The notes below the pieces were generated by a model. The model was not told the DNA's origin. It was given only the letters and a program-made list of their open reading frames with translations, and searched no databases. Below are positions 11,316 to 23,259 of a stretch of DNA of 64,000 nt, one piece after another (position 1 is the stretch's first letter; each line of letters opens with the position of its first letter). The DNA comes from Colocasia esculenta (taxonomy: Eukaryota; Streptophyta; Magnoliopsida; Alismatales; Araceae). The translations under genes were made by a program, and so were the position numbers. Location of the stretch: positions 54,855,545-54,919,544 of the forward strand of contig CM024766.1 in the NCBI GenBank assembly GCA_014218235.1, given 5' to 3'.

Positions 11316-14300
11316 TGTAAGACCCTCGAATTTTGTTGTATTATTGTGTTGCATGTAAATGATTCGGTCGTGTAGTACGTATGTATGTATCTACGTATGT
11401 ATTATTGGTATACTTATGGGTGTATGTGTATAGCTTATGTATAAAATAATGTATGTAAGCTTGATGGTAGTGTGTACATGATAAAGTATACATATAGCAT
11501 GTATATAGGTGTAAAAGGTGCATGGTTTCTGCATGTTTTAGACTTCTGGCCGAAGGCCATATTGGCGTCAATAGCATGACGTCGATGAGTGTCAGCGTCC
11601 ACCCATGGACGCAACACTAATCCCAACATCTAACGATGTGGACGCCAAATATCTGGCCTGCATGCGCAGCAGAGCCGGAAATTCGAAAGCAAGGCAGCTC
11701 ACCCATTGGGGAGATGTTCCCCAATGGTCTGAAACACATCTTGTCACCCCATGCGTGGGAGAAGAGCCTCTCCTATAAAAAAGAGCCCCATTTGGCAACC
11801 CCCTAGCTCTTCGCTTGGCCTTGCAAGAGGAGAAAAGAGAGGAGAAGAAAACCCTAGAGGAAAGCTGAGAAAAAAACCCCCACTTTGCACCAAAAAAAAC
11901 TGACCTCTGAAGCTGGATCCGGCCATCTTCCCGACAAGAAGCTGTGGAGTGAAGGAGGAGACTTCTCCGGCCGTACTTGGAGCATCTTCATCCAAGAACT
12001 CGGAGGGAGGTGATCTTGGAGGCCATTTTGCAACTTCTTGGGACTGCCCAAGGGGAGCTTCTCCAAGCCCTAGATCCATGGTGTATTTTCTAAAGGCAAG
12101 TAACCTAACCATAACGTCCCCGTATGTGTCTAGGTGATTCTACCATTTTTATGCATTTTCTCTCGAGTCTTAGACCCCCAAATTCACCCATCTTAAGAGC
12201 TCGGTCTGTGTTTTGCACAACCTGAACTTAACGGCAACATCTCTTTCGTTAAGATCATGGTTGGCGACAAGCGATCATGCCGTTAAATACTTTGACGGCC
12301 AGAGCTTGACGTTGAGTTCTTCGGGACAGAATAGAACTGTTCTCTCTTCTATATGATTAATTCGATGGTTTTTCCGTGATGAGGATATATGTAGCCCTAT
12401 ACACTATGTATACTAGTAAAATGTGGTGTGTGGATGGATGAGTGTGCATGGTGGTGATGATAGAAGTTATTTGGTCCATGAAATTACAAGCATGATTAGT
12501 TATTAATCTGTCAATCTACTGTTGCATGATTTAGGACTAGCCTGTATGCCCAAGTTTGTGAGGATCATGCATGTATGGATCAGCTATCTGAAATTTGAGA
12601 TTTTGCCATGCTTGTGTAAATTATTGAAAGTTGTTGTTGGGAAATAGGAATTATGCATAAGTCATGATAAATCCTTGGTAAACCAGGCATCGCCCCAAAA
12701 TTGAGGAATAAATTCTGTAGCTCTATACATGTAGGGTTCAGACAGTAGCTTGCTAAAATTGTGACTTGTGTATAATTCCATATCGACTTGAATTACGAAT
12801 GGCATGAAAAATGGATGTTTGATTTTCTGTAAATTCATTTTAACTTAGAAAATCTGAAAAATTGCATGAAGGGTCCTAAACTCGAAATAGTTTGTGATTA
12901 AAATTTCAGGTCATTTGGACAGAGCACGATGCCTTATGAAATTTTCCATGAAAAATGTGAAATTGATGTATGTCATTGTAAAATGAGTTGATTCTTGTTA
13001 ATCCAATGATTAGTGGAATTACCTGCTTGTTAATGTCTGAAATCTGTAGTGTATGTTAGGAAAACAGAGGCATGTGCATGTGAGTGAGAAAGTGAATGAA
13101 AGTGGAGTGACATGTGTCAAACCATGTGTAAAATCGGTAAAATGTGTAAATGTGTAACTGTGCCAATGTGACACTGTCCAAGAGGGCAGTGAAACCGTAT
13201 CAGGGAATAGTCCCCCTGAGAAAGTTCAATGTGATGTGACCCTAAGGGCATTAGGGGGAAATCCTGGAGGTGGACAAGTACCACTGGTTAGGGTGGAGAC
13301 TTGTTCTCCCGGTCTGCGCAGTCAAGAGTCGCATTGTATTGCCTAGATGGCGTCTATGTGATGTGATGTGTTGTGTCCTTCTTGGTGGTTTGGACTATGT
13401 GTCACGGCACCTAAATTGTGAATGTGTTTATGTGTTAATGTGTAAGTGAACAATGTGTAATGTGTATGTGTAAAGCGCAATTTAAGTGAATTGGAAATTT
13501 GTGTAAAGAAAATGTGAAACCAAAAATGTGAAGATATGATATTGTAAATCCATGTTGTGAAATCTGAAACCATGCTAAATCAGTAACTTCCTTATGTTAT
13601 GATCATGTTTACATGTACAAGTGTCTAGAACCATGCTAGGGACAAATAAATGAGTATGTGTACACAATTCCATGTTCGGTTGTTCACATGTGTGTCTTAA
13701 ATAACATTGTAGCTCTCATGTGTAGGTTATGGTTACTAAAGCATGTGAAAACCAGAAAGCTTAAGCATGTGAAAAGGTTATGTATATGTATAAAGAACAT
13801 GTAGATTCCATGCTAGTTGTGTTCCCTCTCATGTGCGCGCGGAATTCATGTTAATGGCTTTCATGTTTTGGTTAAAATGCAAAGTAGAATTTCATGAGTA
13901 GGAATGATTAGAGAGCATGTGTAGGAAATTCATTTCGTTAAGGAAATCTGAAAGCATGTATCATGTGTTTACTGATAGAACTATCATGATAGATTTTGTT
14001 TTCAAGGTTTAAGCATGCTACATGTTGAGTCTTTTGCAATTGTGTGTGTAGAGCCCACTGTGACATGTACGTGTATGGTATGAGTAGTGTTACTTGCTGA
14101 GTCTTTTAGACTGACTACTTGCTTCGGCGTACAGGTGTAGTTGGTGACGTGGCACCATGGAGGAGACGGTGGAGACGGACTCCGAGCGCGGAGATTAGAC
14201 TGTTGGAGCAGTTGTACTTTTGTGTTTTCATAGTATGTAAAAGTGACATTGTACTAGAACTATCATGAGAAAATTGTATAAGTGTGGACATCTATGTATT

Positions 14301-14541
14301 TAATTTTCAGCAATTTAAATCATGTGAACTTCTAAGTTCTTTAATGTTATTGCAATTTCATGTATGCTAAATGTGGATGATGAATGAATGAAGACAGTAG
14401 TTCTTTTACTTCCGCTACTCTGTTCTTATATTCACGTGTATCTCAGCTGAATGTATCGTTGGGTAAATGTCCCACTGTGATGACGCTTGCTATACCGACG
14501 TGGGTTGGTATAACCGTACCGGTATAATGAGGGCCGTCACA
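11316..14541 (+). repeat. 5' LTR of Gypsy B
   Basis: Starts TGTAAGACCCTCGAATT and ends GGGCCGTCACA beside the primer-binding site. It matches 19434-22544 along its length. It holds about 150 bases (roughly 14350-14500) that are missing from the 3' copy. It contains several short ORFs without recognisable content, for example at 11744-12112; I treat them as chance. Confidence 0.93.
11774..11782 (+). promoter_or_regulatory. TATA box of Gypsy B 5' LTR
   Basis: CTATAAAAAA lies about 460 bases into the LTR, followed about 30 bases on by a CT-rich stretch that would suit a transcription start. In the 3' LTR the same place (19889-19900) reads atcttcaaaag, so the TATA core is present in only one LTR. 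Confidence 0.55.
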
Positions 14542-14546
14542 GAGAT

Positions 14547-14560
14547 TGGTATCAGAGCGA
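14547..14560 (+). other. Primer-binding site of Gypsy B
   Basis: TGGTATCAGAGCGA, complementary to the 3' end of initiator methionine tRNA, lies five bases after the 5' LTR. This fixes the LTR end at 14541. Confidence 0.9.
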
Positions 14561-14932
14561 CCGGTTGAGATTGCACATGATATATCTAAGTCATCATCCC
14601 ATTGCATGCTAAGAATGTCCACATGTGTAGAAAACACTAATAAGAAGTGAAAGATAGATAAGAAAATGGTTAGAAACTTAGTAACCTAGCTCTAATGGTG
14701 GCTGAAATTTTATTACAGCCATGGCTTCGAGAGGTAGGCGTGGCGGGAGCGTCGGCCCGTGAGGACGAGCCGCGACGTGACGAGCGGGCGGAGCAACAGG
14801 CCCGGCACCGCAAGGCCTGTACTTCCCCCACCGCCACCTGTGGATTACGGAGTATTCATGCAAGGTCTGGTGCAAGCCATGCAGACGCAGGCTCATACCC
14901 AGGCAGCACTCCAGGCACAGTTGGAGGCTCAG

Positions 14933-15020
14933 GTTAGACTAATGAAATGATTAATAGTCTGTTTTAAATGCTTATGTGATATTATGTTGATTGTATATTG
15001 CTTGATGTGTGATGTAGCAG
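14933..15020 (+). other. Intron 1 in Gypsy B gag
   Basis: Starts CAG|GTTAGACT and ends GATGTAGCAG|GCTAAGG, 88 bases, AT-rich, with stop codons in the frame used by the flanking exons. Relic F has a GT-AG interval of 81 bases at exactly the same place (26632-26712) with unrelated internal sequence. The homologous gag of element C is continuous across this region. Confidence 0.7.
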
Positions 15021-15210
15021 GCTAAGGACCAGCTCAGGACCATGGTGGACCTTCTACCATGGAGAGATTCAAGAGGATGACCCCACCCTCTTTAAGGGGG
15101 AGAGTGATCCATTAATGGCAGAGAGTTGGTTAAGGGAGACAGAGAAAATCTTCCGAGCCATCAGGTGCCCTGATGAGGATAAGGTGACATTAGCCACCTA
15201 CATGCTACAG

Positions 15211-15290
15211 GTAGGCTTTTAATTTTGTATGTTTGTATGTTCTGCTTAAGTTAGAATTTGTTAGTGTGTGCTTATGAAGGTGTATTGCAG
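15211..15290 (+). other. Intron 2 in Gypsy B gag
   Basis: Starts CTACAG|GTAGGCTTTT and ends GTATTGCAG|GAGAGAGC, 80 bases. F has the equivalent (24242-24317) with donor GCAG|GTACTT and acceptor TTTTGCAG|GAGAGAGC. In C the corresponding protein runs ATFQLEKDARAWW without a gap, against ATYMLQ / ERADVWW on the two sides here. Confidence 0.75.
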
Positions 15291-15951
15291 GAGAGAGCGG
15301 ATGTATGGTGGTCCTCCCTACTACGTACACGCTTTGAGGAGGAGCAGTAGACGTGGCGTGGGACGCGTTCGTGAGGCTCTTCGAGCCAAGTTCGTCCCAG
15401 AGCATATCCAGGACAAGATGGAGCAAGAATTTCTCTCCCTGACGCAAGGCTCCATGACTGTGCTGGAATACGAGGCAAGGTTTTCTGAACTTTCTAAGTA
15501 TGCACCGCATATCGTAGAGGATGAGCGCAGGAAGACGAAGAAATTCGTGATGGGACTCAAGCCATCACTGCGGACAAGTCTGTGGCGTTTGACCACCGCA
15601 CGTTGGACGAGGCCCTCAGCGCTGCCTGCAGGCAGGAGGGAGAGATGGAGCAATATCTGGAGGAAAGAAGGCTTCGCAGAAGAGGCCAGCAGCGACATTC
15701 CAGCGGCAAGACAAGAAGAAATGGTTGTACAGACACCGCAGCGATCCGTGACAGTCAGCAGCTCTCAGGTACCTTCTGTACGTTCCCCTGGTGTGAAGAA
15801 AGAGTGTCCCCATTGCGGGAAGACACACGGTGGTTCCGAGTGTTGGTTGGTAGCGGGTAGATGCTTGAAGTGCGGGAGCAGAGACCACAAGATCAAAGAT
15901 TGCCCAGACTTCAACAAGGAGCTCAGCGTGGAGCGCCAGCCCCAGCAGTAG

Positions 15952-16540
15952 CGGCAGCCGCGCCAGCTACAGGAAGACCAGGAAGCCTCGAGCCCCAGCT
16001 CGAGTGTTTGCTTAGCTCGTGAGGACGCGAGCAGGCGGAGCATGTCACCGAAGGTATGGTTGCTTTTAGGTGTGCACGCTCGGGTTTTGTTTGATACGGG
16101 TGCTACTCACTCGTTCATTTCCGAGCGGTTCGCTAGCAGTTAGCCCTAGAGTCAGGCGTAGAGTCTGAGGATTTAGAGGTCCCTTTGTCTGTGCACACCC
16201 CTGCGGGTACGGTATCGACTAGGAAGTGCATTCCGTCGTTACCTGTGTGCATTGAGGATAGAATCCTAGATGGGTGTTTCTTCTTGCTAAAGATGAAGGA
16301 CTATGATGCTATTCTTGGTCTGGATTGGCTAGAGGAGCACTATGCATTAGTGGATTGTCGTCGGAAGAGGATCGTTTTCCGCATTCTGGTGAGGATGAGT
16401 TCTCTCACCCCTTGCCAAGGAACTGGCTGGAAAGATGGTCATCTCTGCCATGAAGGCGATGCGCATGGTGAACAAGGGTTGTGACGCTTTTCTTGCCAGC
16501 GTGGTGTTAGTACCAGAGGCTGATGAGTCACCTACTCTTG
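15952..16540 (+). pseudogene. Gypsy B protease
   Basis: Aspartic protease between gag and RT. Visible motifs are LFDTGATHSFIS near 16088-16124, carrying the DTG active site, and DAILGLDWLEEHYALVDC near 16303-16356, the usual C-terminal part of Gypsy proteases. The intact stretch 16185-16484 joins them after a shift near 16140. The region before 16050 is a poorly conserved gag-protease linker. Confidence 0.82.
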
Positions 16541-17880
16541 CGGAGATTGAGGTAGTGCAGGATTTTCCAGATGTCTTTCCTGATGATTTGTCTGGATTGC
16601 CACGGATAGAGAGATAGAGTTTACCATAGAGTTCTTCCGGGCACCTCTCCTATCTCGAAGGCTCCATATCGGATGGCACCTGCGGAGTTAGCCGAGTTGA
16701 GGAGGCAGTTGGAGTTGCTTGATAAGGGATTTATTCGCCCTAGTGTTTCCCTTGGGGCGCACCTGTATTATTCGTCAAGAAGAAAGACGGGTCACTTAGG
16801 TTGTGCATTGACTACAGAAAGCTGAACCAAGTGACTGTGAAGAACAGGTATCCCTTACCTCGTATTGATGACTTGTTTGACCAGTTGCGAGATGCATCAG
16901 TCTTTTCTAAGATTGACTTGCGATCTGGTTATCATCAGTTGAGGATTCGGAGTGAGGATGTGTCCAAGACGGCGTTTAGAACCCGTTATGGACATTATGA
17001 GTTCTTGGTCTTCCTTTCGGATTGACCAATGCCCCTGCAGCGTTCATGGATCTCATGAACCGGGTGTTTAGGCCTTACTTAGATAGCTTTGTTGTAGTGT
17101 TATTGACGACGTGTTGGTCTACTCTCCGGATGAGGCCACGCACCGTCAGCATCTGAGGTTAGTGTTAGAGGTTCTTCGTGAGCACAAGCTGTATGCAAAA
17201 TTCAGCAAGTGCGATTTTTGGTTGCGCGAGGTTCATTTCCTCGGGCATGTTATCTCCGGCGCTGGTGTTGCAGTTGATCCAGCGAAGGTCCAGGCAGTTA
17301 TGGATTGGGAGGTTCCCAAGACCCCTTCGGAGATTCGTAGTTTTATTGGGTTAGCTGGTTACTATCGGCGATTCATTGAGGGTTTCTCATCCATCGCCAC
17401 CCCCTTGACAAAGCTGACCAGGAAGGGTGAGAAGTTCGTATGGTCTGAGGCATGTGAGCGTAGCTTCCAGCTATTGAAGGCTAAGCTTACTTCTGCTCCG
17501 GTATTGGTATTGCCTAGTGGTCTAGAGGGCTTTGCCATTTATACGGATGCGTCTCAGATTGGTTTGGGCTGTGTGCTAATGCAGCAAGAAAGGGTAGTGG
17601 CTTATGCTTCTCGTCAGTTGAAGGAGCATGAGAGGGGAATACGACTCATGACTTGGAGCTCGCAGCAGTGGTTCATGCACTAAAGATCTGGAGGCACTAT
17701 CTTTATGGTGTCGATTTGAGGTGTTTACGACCACAAGAGCTTGAAGTATCTTTTCTCCCAAAAGGAATTAAACCTAGGCAGAGAGATGGATTGAGTTCTT
17801 GAAGGACTATGACTTCGACCTTCAGTATCACCCTGGGAAGGCGAATGTCGTAGCGGATGCGCTTAGTAGAAAGAGGTCTT
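16541..17880 (+). pseudogene. Gypsy B reverse transcriptase and RNase H
   Basis: RT starts around QDFPDVFPDDL (16558). It shows IDYRKLNQVTVKNRYPLPRI (about 16804), KIDLRSGYHQLRI and TAFRTRYGHYEF, then in a shifted frame PFGLTNAPAAFMDLMNRVF. The catalytic box has IDDVLVYS near 17100; a base is missing just before IDD. RNase H follows with IYTDASQIGLGCVLMQ (about 17537), ASRQLKEHE and a degraded end at 17880. These enzymes copy the RNA into cDNA. Single-base losses break the frame at about 16610, 17020, 17100, 17640 and 17720. Confidence 0.88.
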
Positions 17881-19420
17881 CGCTCCAGCAGGATTGGAAG
17901 ATGTTGGAGGATGCGGCGTACTCTATGACCGAGTTAGAGCCTCGCTGTGTCAGGCTTTTGTAGCTCAGCTATCCCTTAGATCCTCGGTTTTGGATGAGGT
18001 GATCGAGCAACAGGAAGCCGACCCTAGATTGTTAGAATTAGGGGTAAGGCGGGCATTGCTCGTGATGAGGACGGTGTGATTAGATTTCAGCACCGTGTGT
18101 TGTGTCCCTGATTTAGTAGATGTCCGTGAGCATGTGTTAGCGGAGGCTCATAGATCGCGATTCTCTATTCATCCGGGTAACACTAAGATGTATCAGGACC
18201 TGAAGAGATCATTTGGTGGTCCGGCATGAAGAAGGATGTTGCGGATTATGTGTCTAGATGTCTAGTGTGTCAGCAAGTGAAGGCCGAGCGACAGCGACCA
18301 TCTGGCCTTATGCAGAGGATGGATATCCCAGTGTGGAAGTGGGAAGCTGTCACTATGGACTTCGTTTCGGGTTTGCCTCGATCTAGAAGGGGCAATGACT
18401 CGATTTGGGTAGTTGTAGATAGATTCTCGAAGACTGCTCATTTCTTGGCTATGAAGAAGAAGCAGTCAGTAGAGAGTTTAGCTAGATTGTATGTTAGTGT
18501 GTCATTAGATTGCATGGTGTGCCGAAGTCGATCATTTCGGATCGAGATCCGAGATTTACTTCGAGATTGTGGAAGGGTCTTCAGGATGCTTTAGGTTCGG
18601 AGCTGAAGCTCAGTTCGGTGTTTCATCCCAGACCGATGGACAGTCCGAGAGGACTATCCAGACGCTCGAGGATATGTTGAGAGCATGTGTTCTGGATTGG
18701 AAGGATGATTGGGAGCGTCATTTACCTCTTGTGGAGTTCGCATACAACAACAACTTTCATGCGAGTATTGGTATGGCTCCATTCGAGGCGTTGTATGGTA
18801 GGCCCTGCAGATCTCCTTTGTGTTGGGAGGAGACTGGTGATAGGCAATTGATCGGACCGGAGTTAGTTCAGGAAACTTCGGATAAGATCCAGCTTATCAG
18901 GAAGAGGCTTGTTGCGGCACAGGATAGGCAGAAGAGTTATGCCGACAACAGGAGAAAGGATTGGAGTTCGAGGTTGGCGATCATGTCTTCTTGAAGATAT
19001 CGCCTACTCAAGGTGTTGTCAAGATTTGGCCGGCATAGTAAGTTGAGCCCAGGTTCATTGGCCCATATGAGATTCTCAGACGTTTGGGCAGCGTGGCATA
19101 TGAGCTAGCATTACCCCCAGCTTTGGCTAGCGTTCACCTGTATTCCACGTATCTATGCTCAGGAAGTATGTCCGAGATCCGTCTCATGTGATTAGTCATG
19201 AGCCAGTGGAGATCCAGCCAGATCTTCGTATGTCGAGCAACCAGTAGCTATTCTTGACCGGAAGGTTCAGCATCTCGGAACAAGAGTATTGCGTCGGTGA
19301 AAGTTCTATGGCGGAACTTCTCACGAGAGGAGGCTACTTGGGAGCTTGAGGATGCGATGAAGAAGAAGTATCCCCTTTGTTTGAGTAGTGTCGTTCTAAC
19401 TTCGAGGACGAAGTTTGTTT
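17881..19420 (+). pseudogene. Gypsy B integrase with C-terminal chromodomain-like tail
   Basis: HHCC zinc finger: His residues in VREHVLAEAHRSRFSIHPG (about 18120-18175) and CLVCQQVKAE at 18262. Catalytic core: WEAVTMDFVSGLP (first Asp, 18340), WVVVDRFSKTAHFL, a degraded SDRDPRF region near 18540, and TDGQSERTIQTLEDML (Glu, 18635). The C-terminal domain contains SYADNRRKD, LASVH and HVISHEPVE. The last part (EATWELEDAMKKKYP region, about 19320-19375) resembles the short chromodomain-like end of chromovirus integrases. Several one-base shifts break it, at about 18235, 18510, 18590 and 18965 among others. Confidence 0.85.
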
Positions 19421-19433
19421 TAGGGGGAGAGGG
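19421..19433 (+). other. Polypurine tract of Gypsy B
   Basis: tagggggagaggg directly precedes the 3' LTR start TGTAAGACCC. It is the expected primer for plus-strand DNA. Confidence 0.88.
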
Positions 19434-22400
19434 TGTAAGACCCTCGAATTTTGTTGTATTATTGTGTTGCATGTAAATGATTCGTGTCGTGTATGTACGT
19501 ATGTATGTATCTACGTATGTATTATTGGTATACTTAGTGTGTATGTGTATAGCTTACGTATAAATAATGTATGTAATGCTTGATGGTAGTGTGTACATGA
19601 TAACGTATACATATAGCATGTATATAGGTGTAAAAGGTGCATGGTTTCTGCATGTTTTAGATTCTGACCGAAGGCCATATTGGCGTCAATAGCATGACGT
19701 CGATGAGGTGTCAGCGTCCACCCATGGACGCCAACACTAATCCAGCGTCTAACGATGTGGACGCCAACATCTCTGGCCTGCATGCGCAGCAGAGCCAGAA
19801 ATTCCGGAAACAAGGCAGCTCACCCTGGGGAGATGTTCCCCAATGGTCTGAAAACATCTTGTCACCCCATGCATGGGGAAGAGCCTCTCATCTTCAAAAG
19901 AGCCCCATTTGTGCAACCCTAGCTCTTCTCTTGGCCTTTGCAAGAGGAGAAAAGAGAGGAGAAGAAAACCTTAGAGGAAGCTGAGAAAAACCCCACTTTG
20001 CACCCAAAAATCCTGACCTCTGAAGCTGGATCCGGCCATCTTCCACGACAAGAAGCTAGCGGAGTGAAGGAGGAGACTTCCCCGGACCGTACTTTGGAGC
20101 CATCTTCATCAAGAACCCGGAGGGAGGTGATCTTGGAGGCCATTTTGCAATTCTTGGGACTGCCCAAGGAGAGCTTCTCCAAGCCCTAGATCCATTGGTG
20201 TATTTTTCTAAAGGCAAGTAACCTAACCATAACGTCCCCGTATGTGTCTAGGTTGATTCTACCATTTTTATGCATTTTCCTCGAGTCCTAGACCCCAAAT
20301 TCACCCTATCTTAAGAGCTCGGGTCTGTGTTTGCACAGACCTGAACTTAACGGCAATATCTTGCCGTTAAGATCATGGATGGCGACAAGCTATCATGCCG
20401 TTAACTACCTTTGACGGCCAGAGCTTCAGTGAGTCTTCGGACAGAACAGAAACCTGTTCTCTCTTCTTATATGATTAATTTTGATGGGTTTTTCCGTGAT
20501 GAGGATATATGGTAGCCCTATACACTATGTATACTAGTAATGTGGTGTGTGGATGGATGAGTGTGCATGGTGGTGAATGATAGAAGTTATTTTGTTCCAT
20601 GAAATTACAAGCATGATTAGTTGTTAATCTTGTCAATCTACTGTTGCATGATTTAGGACTAGCCTGTATGCCCAAGTTTGTGAGGATCATGCATGTATGG
20701 ATCAGCCCTATTCTGAAATTTGAGATTTTGCCATGCTTGTGTAAATTATTGAAAGTGTTGTTTGGGAAATAGGAATTGTGCATAAGTCATGATAAATCCT
20801 TGGTAAACCAGGCATCGCCCCATAAATTGAGGAATAATTCTGTAGCTCTATACATGTAGGGTTCAGACAGTAGCTTGCTAAAATTGTGACTTGTGTATAA
20901 TTCCATATCGACTTGAATTACGAATGGCATGAAAAATGGATGTTTGATTTCGTAAATTCATTTTAACTTAGAAAAATCTGAAAAATTGCATGAAGGGTCC
21001 TAAACCCGAAATTAGTTTGTGATTAAAATTTCAGGTCATTTGGACTAGAGAACGATGCCTTATGAAATTTTCCATGAAAAATGTAAATTGATGTATGTCA
21101 TTGTAAAATGAGTTGATTCTTGTTTAATCCAACTTGATTAGTGGATTACCTGCTTGTTAATGTCTGAAATCTGTAGTGTCATGTTGGAAAATAGAGGCAT
21201 GTGCATGTGAGTGAGAAAGTGAATGAAGTGAGAGTGACATGTGTCAAACCATGTGTAAAATCGGTAAAAATGTGTAATGTGTAACTGTGCCAAATGTGAC
21301 ACTGCTTCCATAGAGGGCAGTGGAACCGTATCAGGGAATAGTCCCCCTGAGAAAGTTCAATGTGATGTGACCCTAAGGGCATTAGGGGGAAATCTTGGAG
21401 GTGGACAAGTACCACTGGTTAGGGTGGAGACTTGTTCTCCCGGTCTGCGCAGTCCAAGAGTCGCAATTGTATTGCCTAGATGGCGTCTATGTGATGTGAT
21501 TTGTTGTGTCCTTCTTTGGTGGTTTGGACTATGTGTCACGGCACCTAAATTGTGAATGTGTAAATGTGTATGTGTTCATGTGTTAATGTGTAAGTGAACA
21601 ATGTGTAATGTGTATGTGTAAAGCGCAATTAAGTGAATTGGAAATTTGTGTAAAGAAAATGTGAAACCAAAAATGTGAAGATATGATATTGTAAATCCAT
21701 GTTGTGACAAATCTGAAACCATGCTAAATCAGTAGCTTCCTTATGTTATGATCATGTTTACATGTACAAGTGTCTAGAAACCATGCTAGGGACAAATAAA
21801 TGAGTATGTGTACACAATTCCATGTTCGGTTGTTCACTGTTGTGTCTTAAATAATATTGTAGCTCTCATGTGTAGGTTATGGTTACTAAAGCATGTGAAA
21901 ACCAGCAAGCTTAAGCATGTGAAAATGGCTATGTATATGTATAAGAACATGTAGATTCCATGCTAGTTGTGTTCCCTCTCATGTGCGCGGAATTCATGTT
22001 AATGGCTTTCATGTTTTGGTAAAATGCAAAGTAGAATTTCATGAGTAGGAATGATTAGAGAGAATGTGTAGGAAATTCATTTTGTTAAGGAAATCTGAAA
22101 GCATGTATCATGGTTTACTGATAGAACTATCATGATAGATTGTTCATTTCAAGTTTAAGCATGCTACATGTTGAGTCTTTTGCAATTGTGTGTGTAGAGC
22201 CCACTGTGACATGTACGTGTATGGTATGAGTAGTGTTACTTGCTGAGTCTTTTAGACTCACTACTTGCTTCGGCGTACAGGTGTAGTTGGTGACGTGGCA
22301 CCGTTGGAGGAGACGGTGGAGACGGACTCCGAGCGCGGAGATTAGACTGTTGGAGCAGTTGTACCTTTTGTGTTTTCATAGTATGTAAAAGTGACATTGT

Positions 22401-22544
22401 AATAGAACTATCATGAGAAAATTGTATAAGTGTGGACATCTATGTATTTAATTTTCAGCAATTTAAATCATGTGAACTTCTAAGTTCTTTAATGTTACCG
22501 ACGTGGGTTGGTATAACCGTACCGGTATAATGAGGGCCGTCACA
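19434..22544 (+). repeat. 3' LTR of Gypsy B
   Basis: Matches the 5' LTR with mostly single-base indels. It lacks about 150 bases found in the other copy: the sequence jumps at 22497 from TAATGTTA to CCGACGTGGG. The TATA core is also altered. It ends GGCCGTCACA and is followed by the resumed array of A's LTR. Confidence 0.92.
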
Positions 22545-23259
22545 GTTATAACATTATAACCAAATCGGTTATGAGCAAATCGTATAACTAAATCGTTATA
22601 AGCGAGTCGTTGTGATCAAATCATATAATCAAATTAAGGTGAGGAAATCGTTGTTTCACTTATCGAGTCGATGTTGTGAGGAAATCGTTGTTTCACTTAT
22701 CAAGGGGAAGGATGTGTGAGCAAATCGTTGTGGGACGAAATTGTTATGAGAGCAAATCGTTGTTCTCACTTAGCAAATTGCTTTGAGAGCAAAATCGTTG
22801 TTCTCACTTAGAAAATTGTTGTGAAACAAAATCGTGTGAGAGCGAAATCGATGCGACAAAATCGTTGTGAGAGCGAAATCGATGAGATCACTTAGCGAAT
22901 CGTTCTGAGATCGAAATCGATGCGATAACTTATGAAATCGTAAGCTAAGGAAATCATTATGAAGTCACGAAATTGATATGAGAGGTTAAACGTTATGACT
23001 TGCAATAAATGTCTTATAATACTAATGAAATTGTTGAGCACTTAGCGAAATTGATGTGTACTTAGAGAATTTATATGCACTGAACCTTAAATGTTTCAGG
23101 GTAGAATCCTTACAGAGATTTGCTTGACTTTTCTTAATTTATTTTCTGTGCTAAGATCTTCATAGAAAATATGTTAGAGTTGCACATTGTCTTAGTTTTG
23201 TTAATCACCAAAATAGATATGTAATTTGTTTAAATTATATGGGGATAATCTGATCATCA
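22545..23259 (-). repeat. 5' LTR of Copia A, second part
   Basis: Continues the AAATCGTT/AAATCGAT array broken by B, then runs to GATAATCTGATCATCA, the same end as the left LTR at 1042 and element I at 62823. Beyond 23259 the sequence belongs to relic F. Confidence 0.9.

Larger units (their letters stand above)
14721..15951 (+). pseudogene. Gypsy B gag with two internal introns
   Basis: Exon 1 starts at ATG 14721 (MASRGRRGG) and runs to 14932 with PPPPPVDYGVFMQGLVQAM and an alanine/glutamine-rich stretch. Exon 2 is 15021-15210 and ends in a segment matching ATYMLQ. Exon 3 starts at 15291 with ERADVWW, then KFVPEHIQDKMEQEF, LEYEARFSELSKYAP and a CCHC-like zinc knuckle (CLKCGSRDHKIKDC) near 15865-15905. 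A preceding Cys/His segment (CPHCGKTHGGSEC) is also present. Relic F shows the same exons and the same splice junctions at 23576-26925. A putative splice acceptor (tttattacag) also lies two bases upstream of the ATG, so a leader intron is possible. One-base shifts occur in exons 1 and 3, so the reading frame is broken as assembled. Confidence 0.8.
11316..22544 (+). mobile_element. Gypsy LTR retrotransposon B, complete with two LTRs
   Basis: Plus-strand Ty3/Gypsy element about 11.2 kb long: 5' LTR 11316-14541, primer-binding site, gag with two introns, protease, RT, RNase H, integrase with a chromodomain-like tail, polypurine tract and 3' LTR 19434-22544. RT before integrase is the Gypsy order. 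The long LTRs and the integrase tail suggest the chromovirus group, perhaps Tekay/Del (inference). It is inserted in the array of A's 5' LTR. The flanks share only GTT (cgttt before, gttat after), so the target duplication is not clean. The two LTRs are very similar, which suggests a recent insertion. Coding frames are broken mostly by one-base indels. Confidence 0.92.
1..23259 (-). mobile_element. Copia LTR retrotransposon A (SIRE-like), split by Gypsy B
   Basis: Minus-strand Copia element whose 3' LTR is cut by the window edge. Reading leftwards from the 5' LTR the order is primer-binding site, gag, protease, integrase, reverse transcriptase, RNase H, a long extra ORF region, polypurine tract and 3' LTR. 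Integrase before RT is the Copia order; LTRs over 2 kb plus an extra ORF after RNase H resemble the SIRE/Maximus lineage (inference). The 5' LTR is interrupted by Gypsy element B at 11316-22544. The right end abuts the LTR of Gypsy relic F, so A inserted into F. Every domain carries frameshifts, many of them single-base. The target-site duplication cannot be checked because the left end lies outside the window. Confidence 0.9.

Noticed and set aside
11592..12137. ORFs in LTR B (11744-12112, 11949-12137) and the matching ones at 19919-20189
   Set aside because: They fall in the promoter-proximal part of both LTRs, and one-base indels between the copies break the frames.
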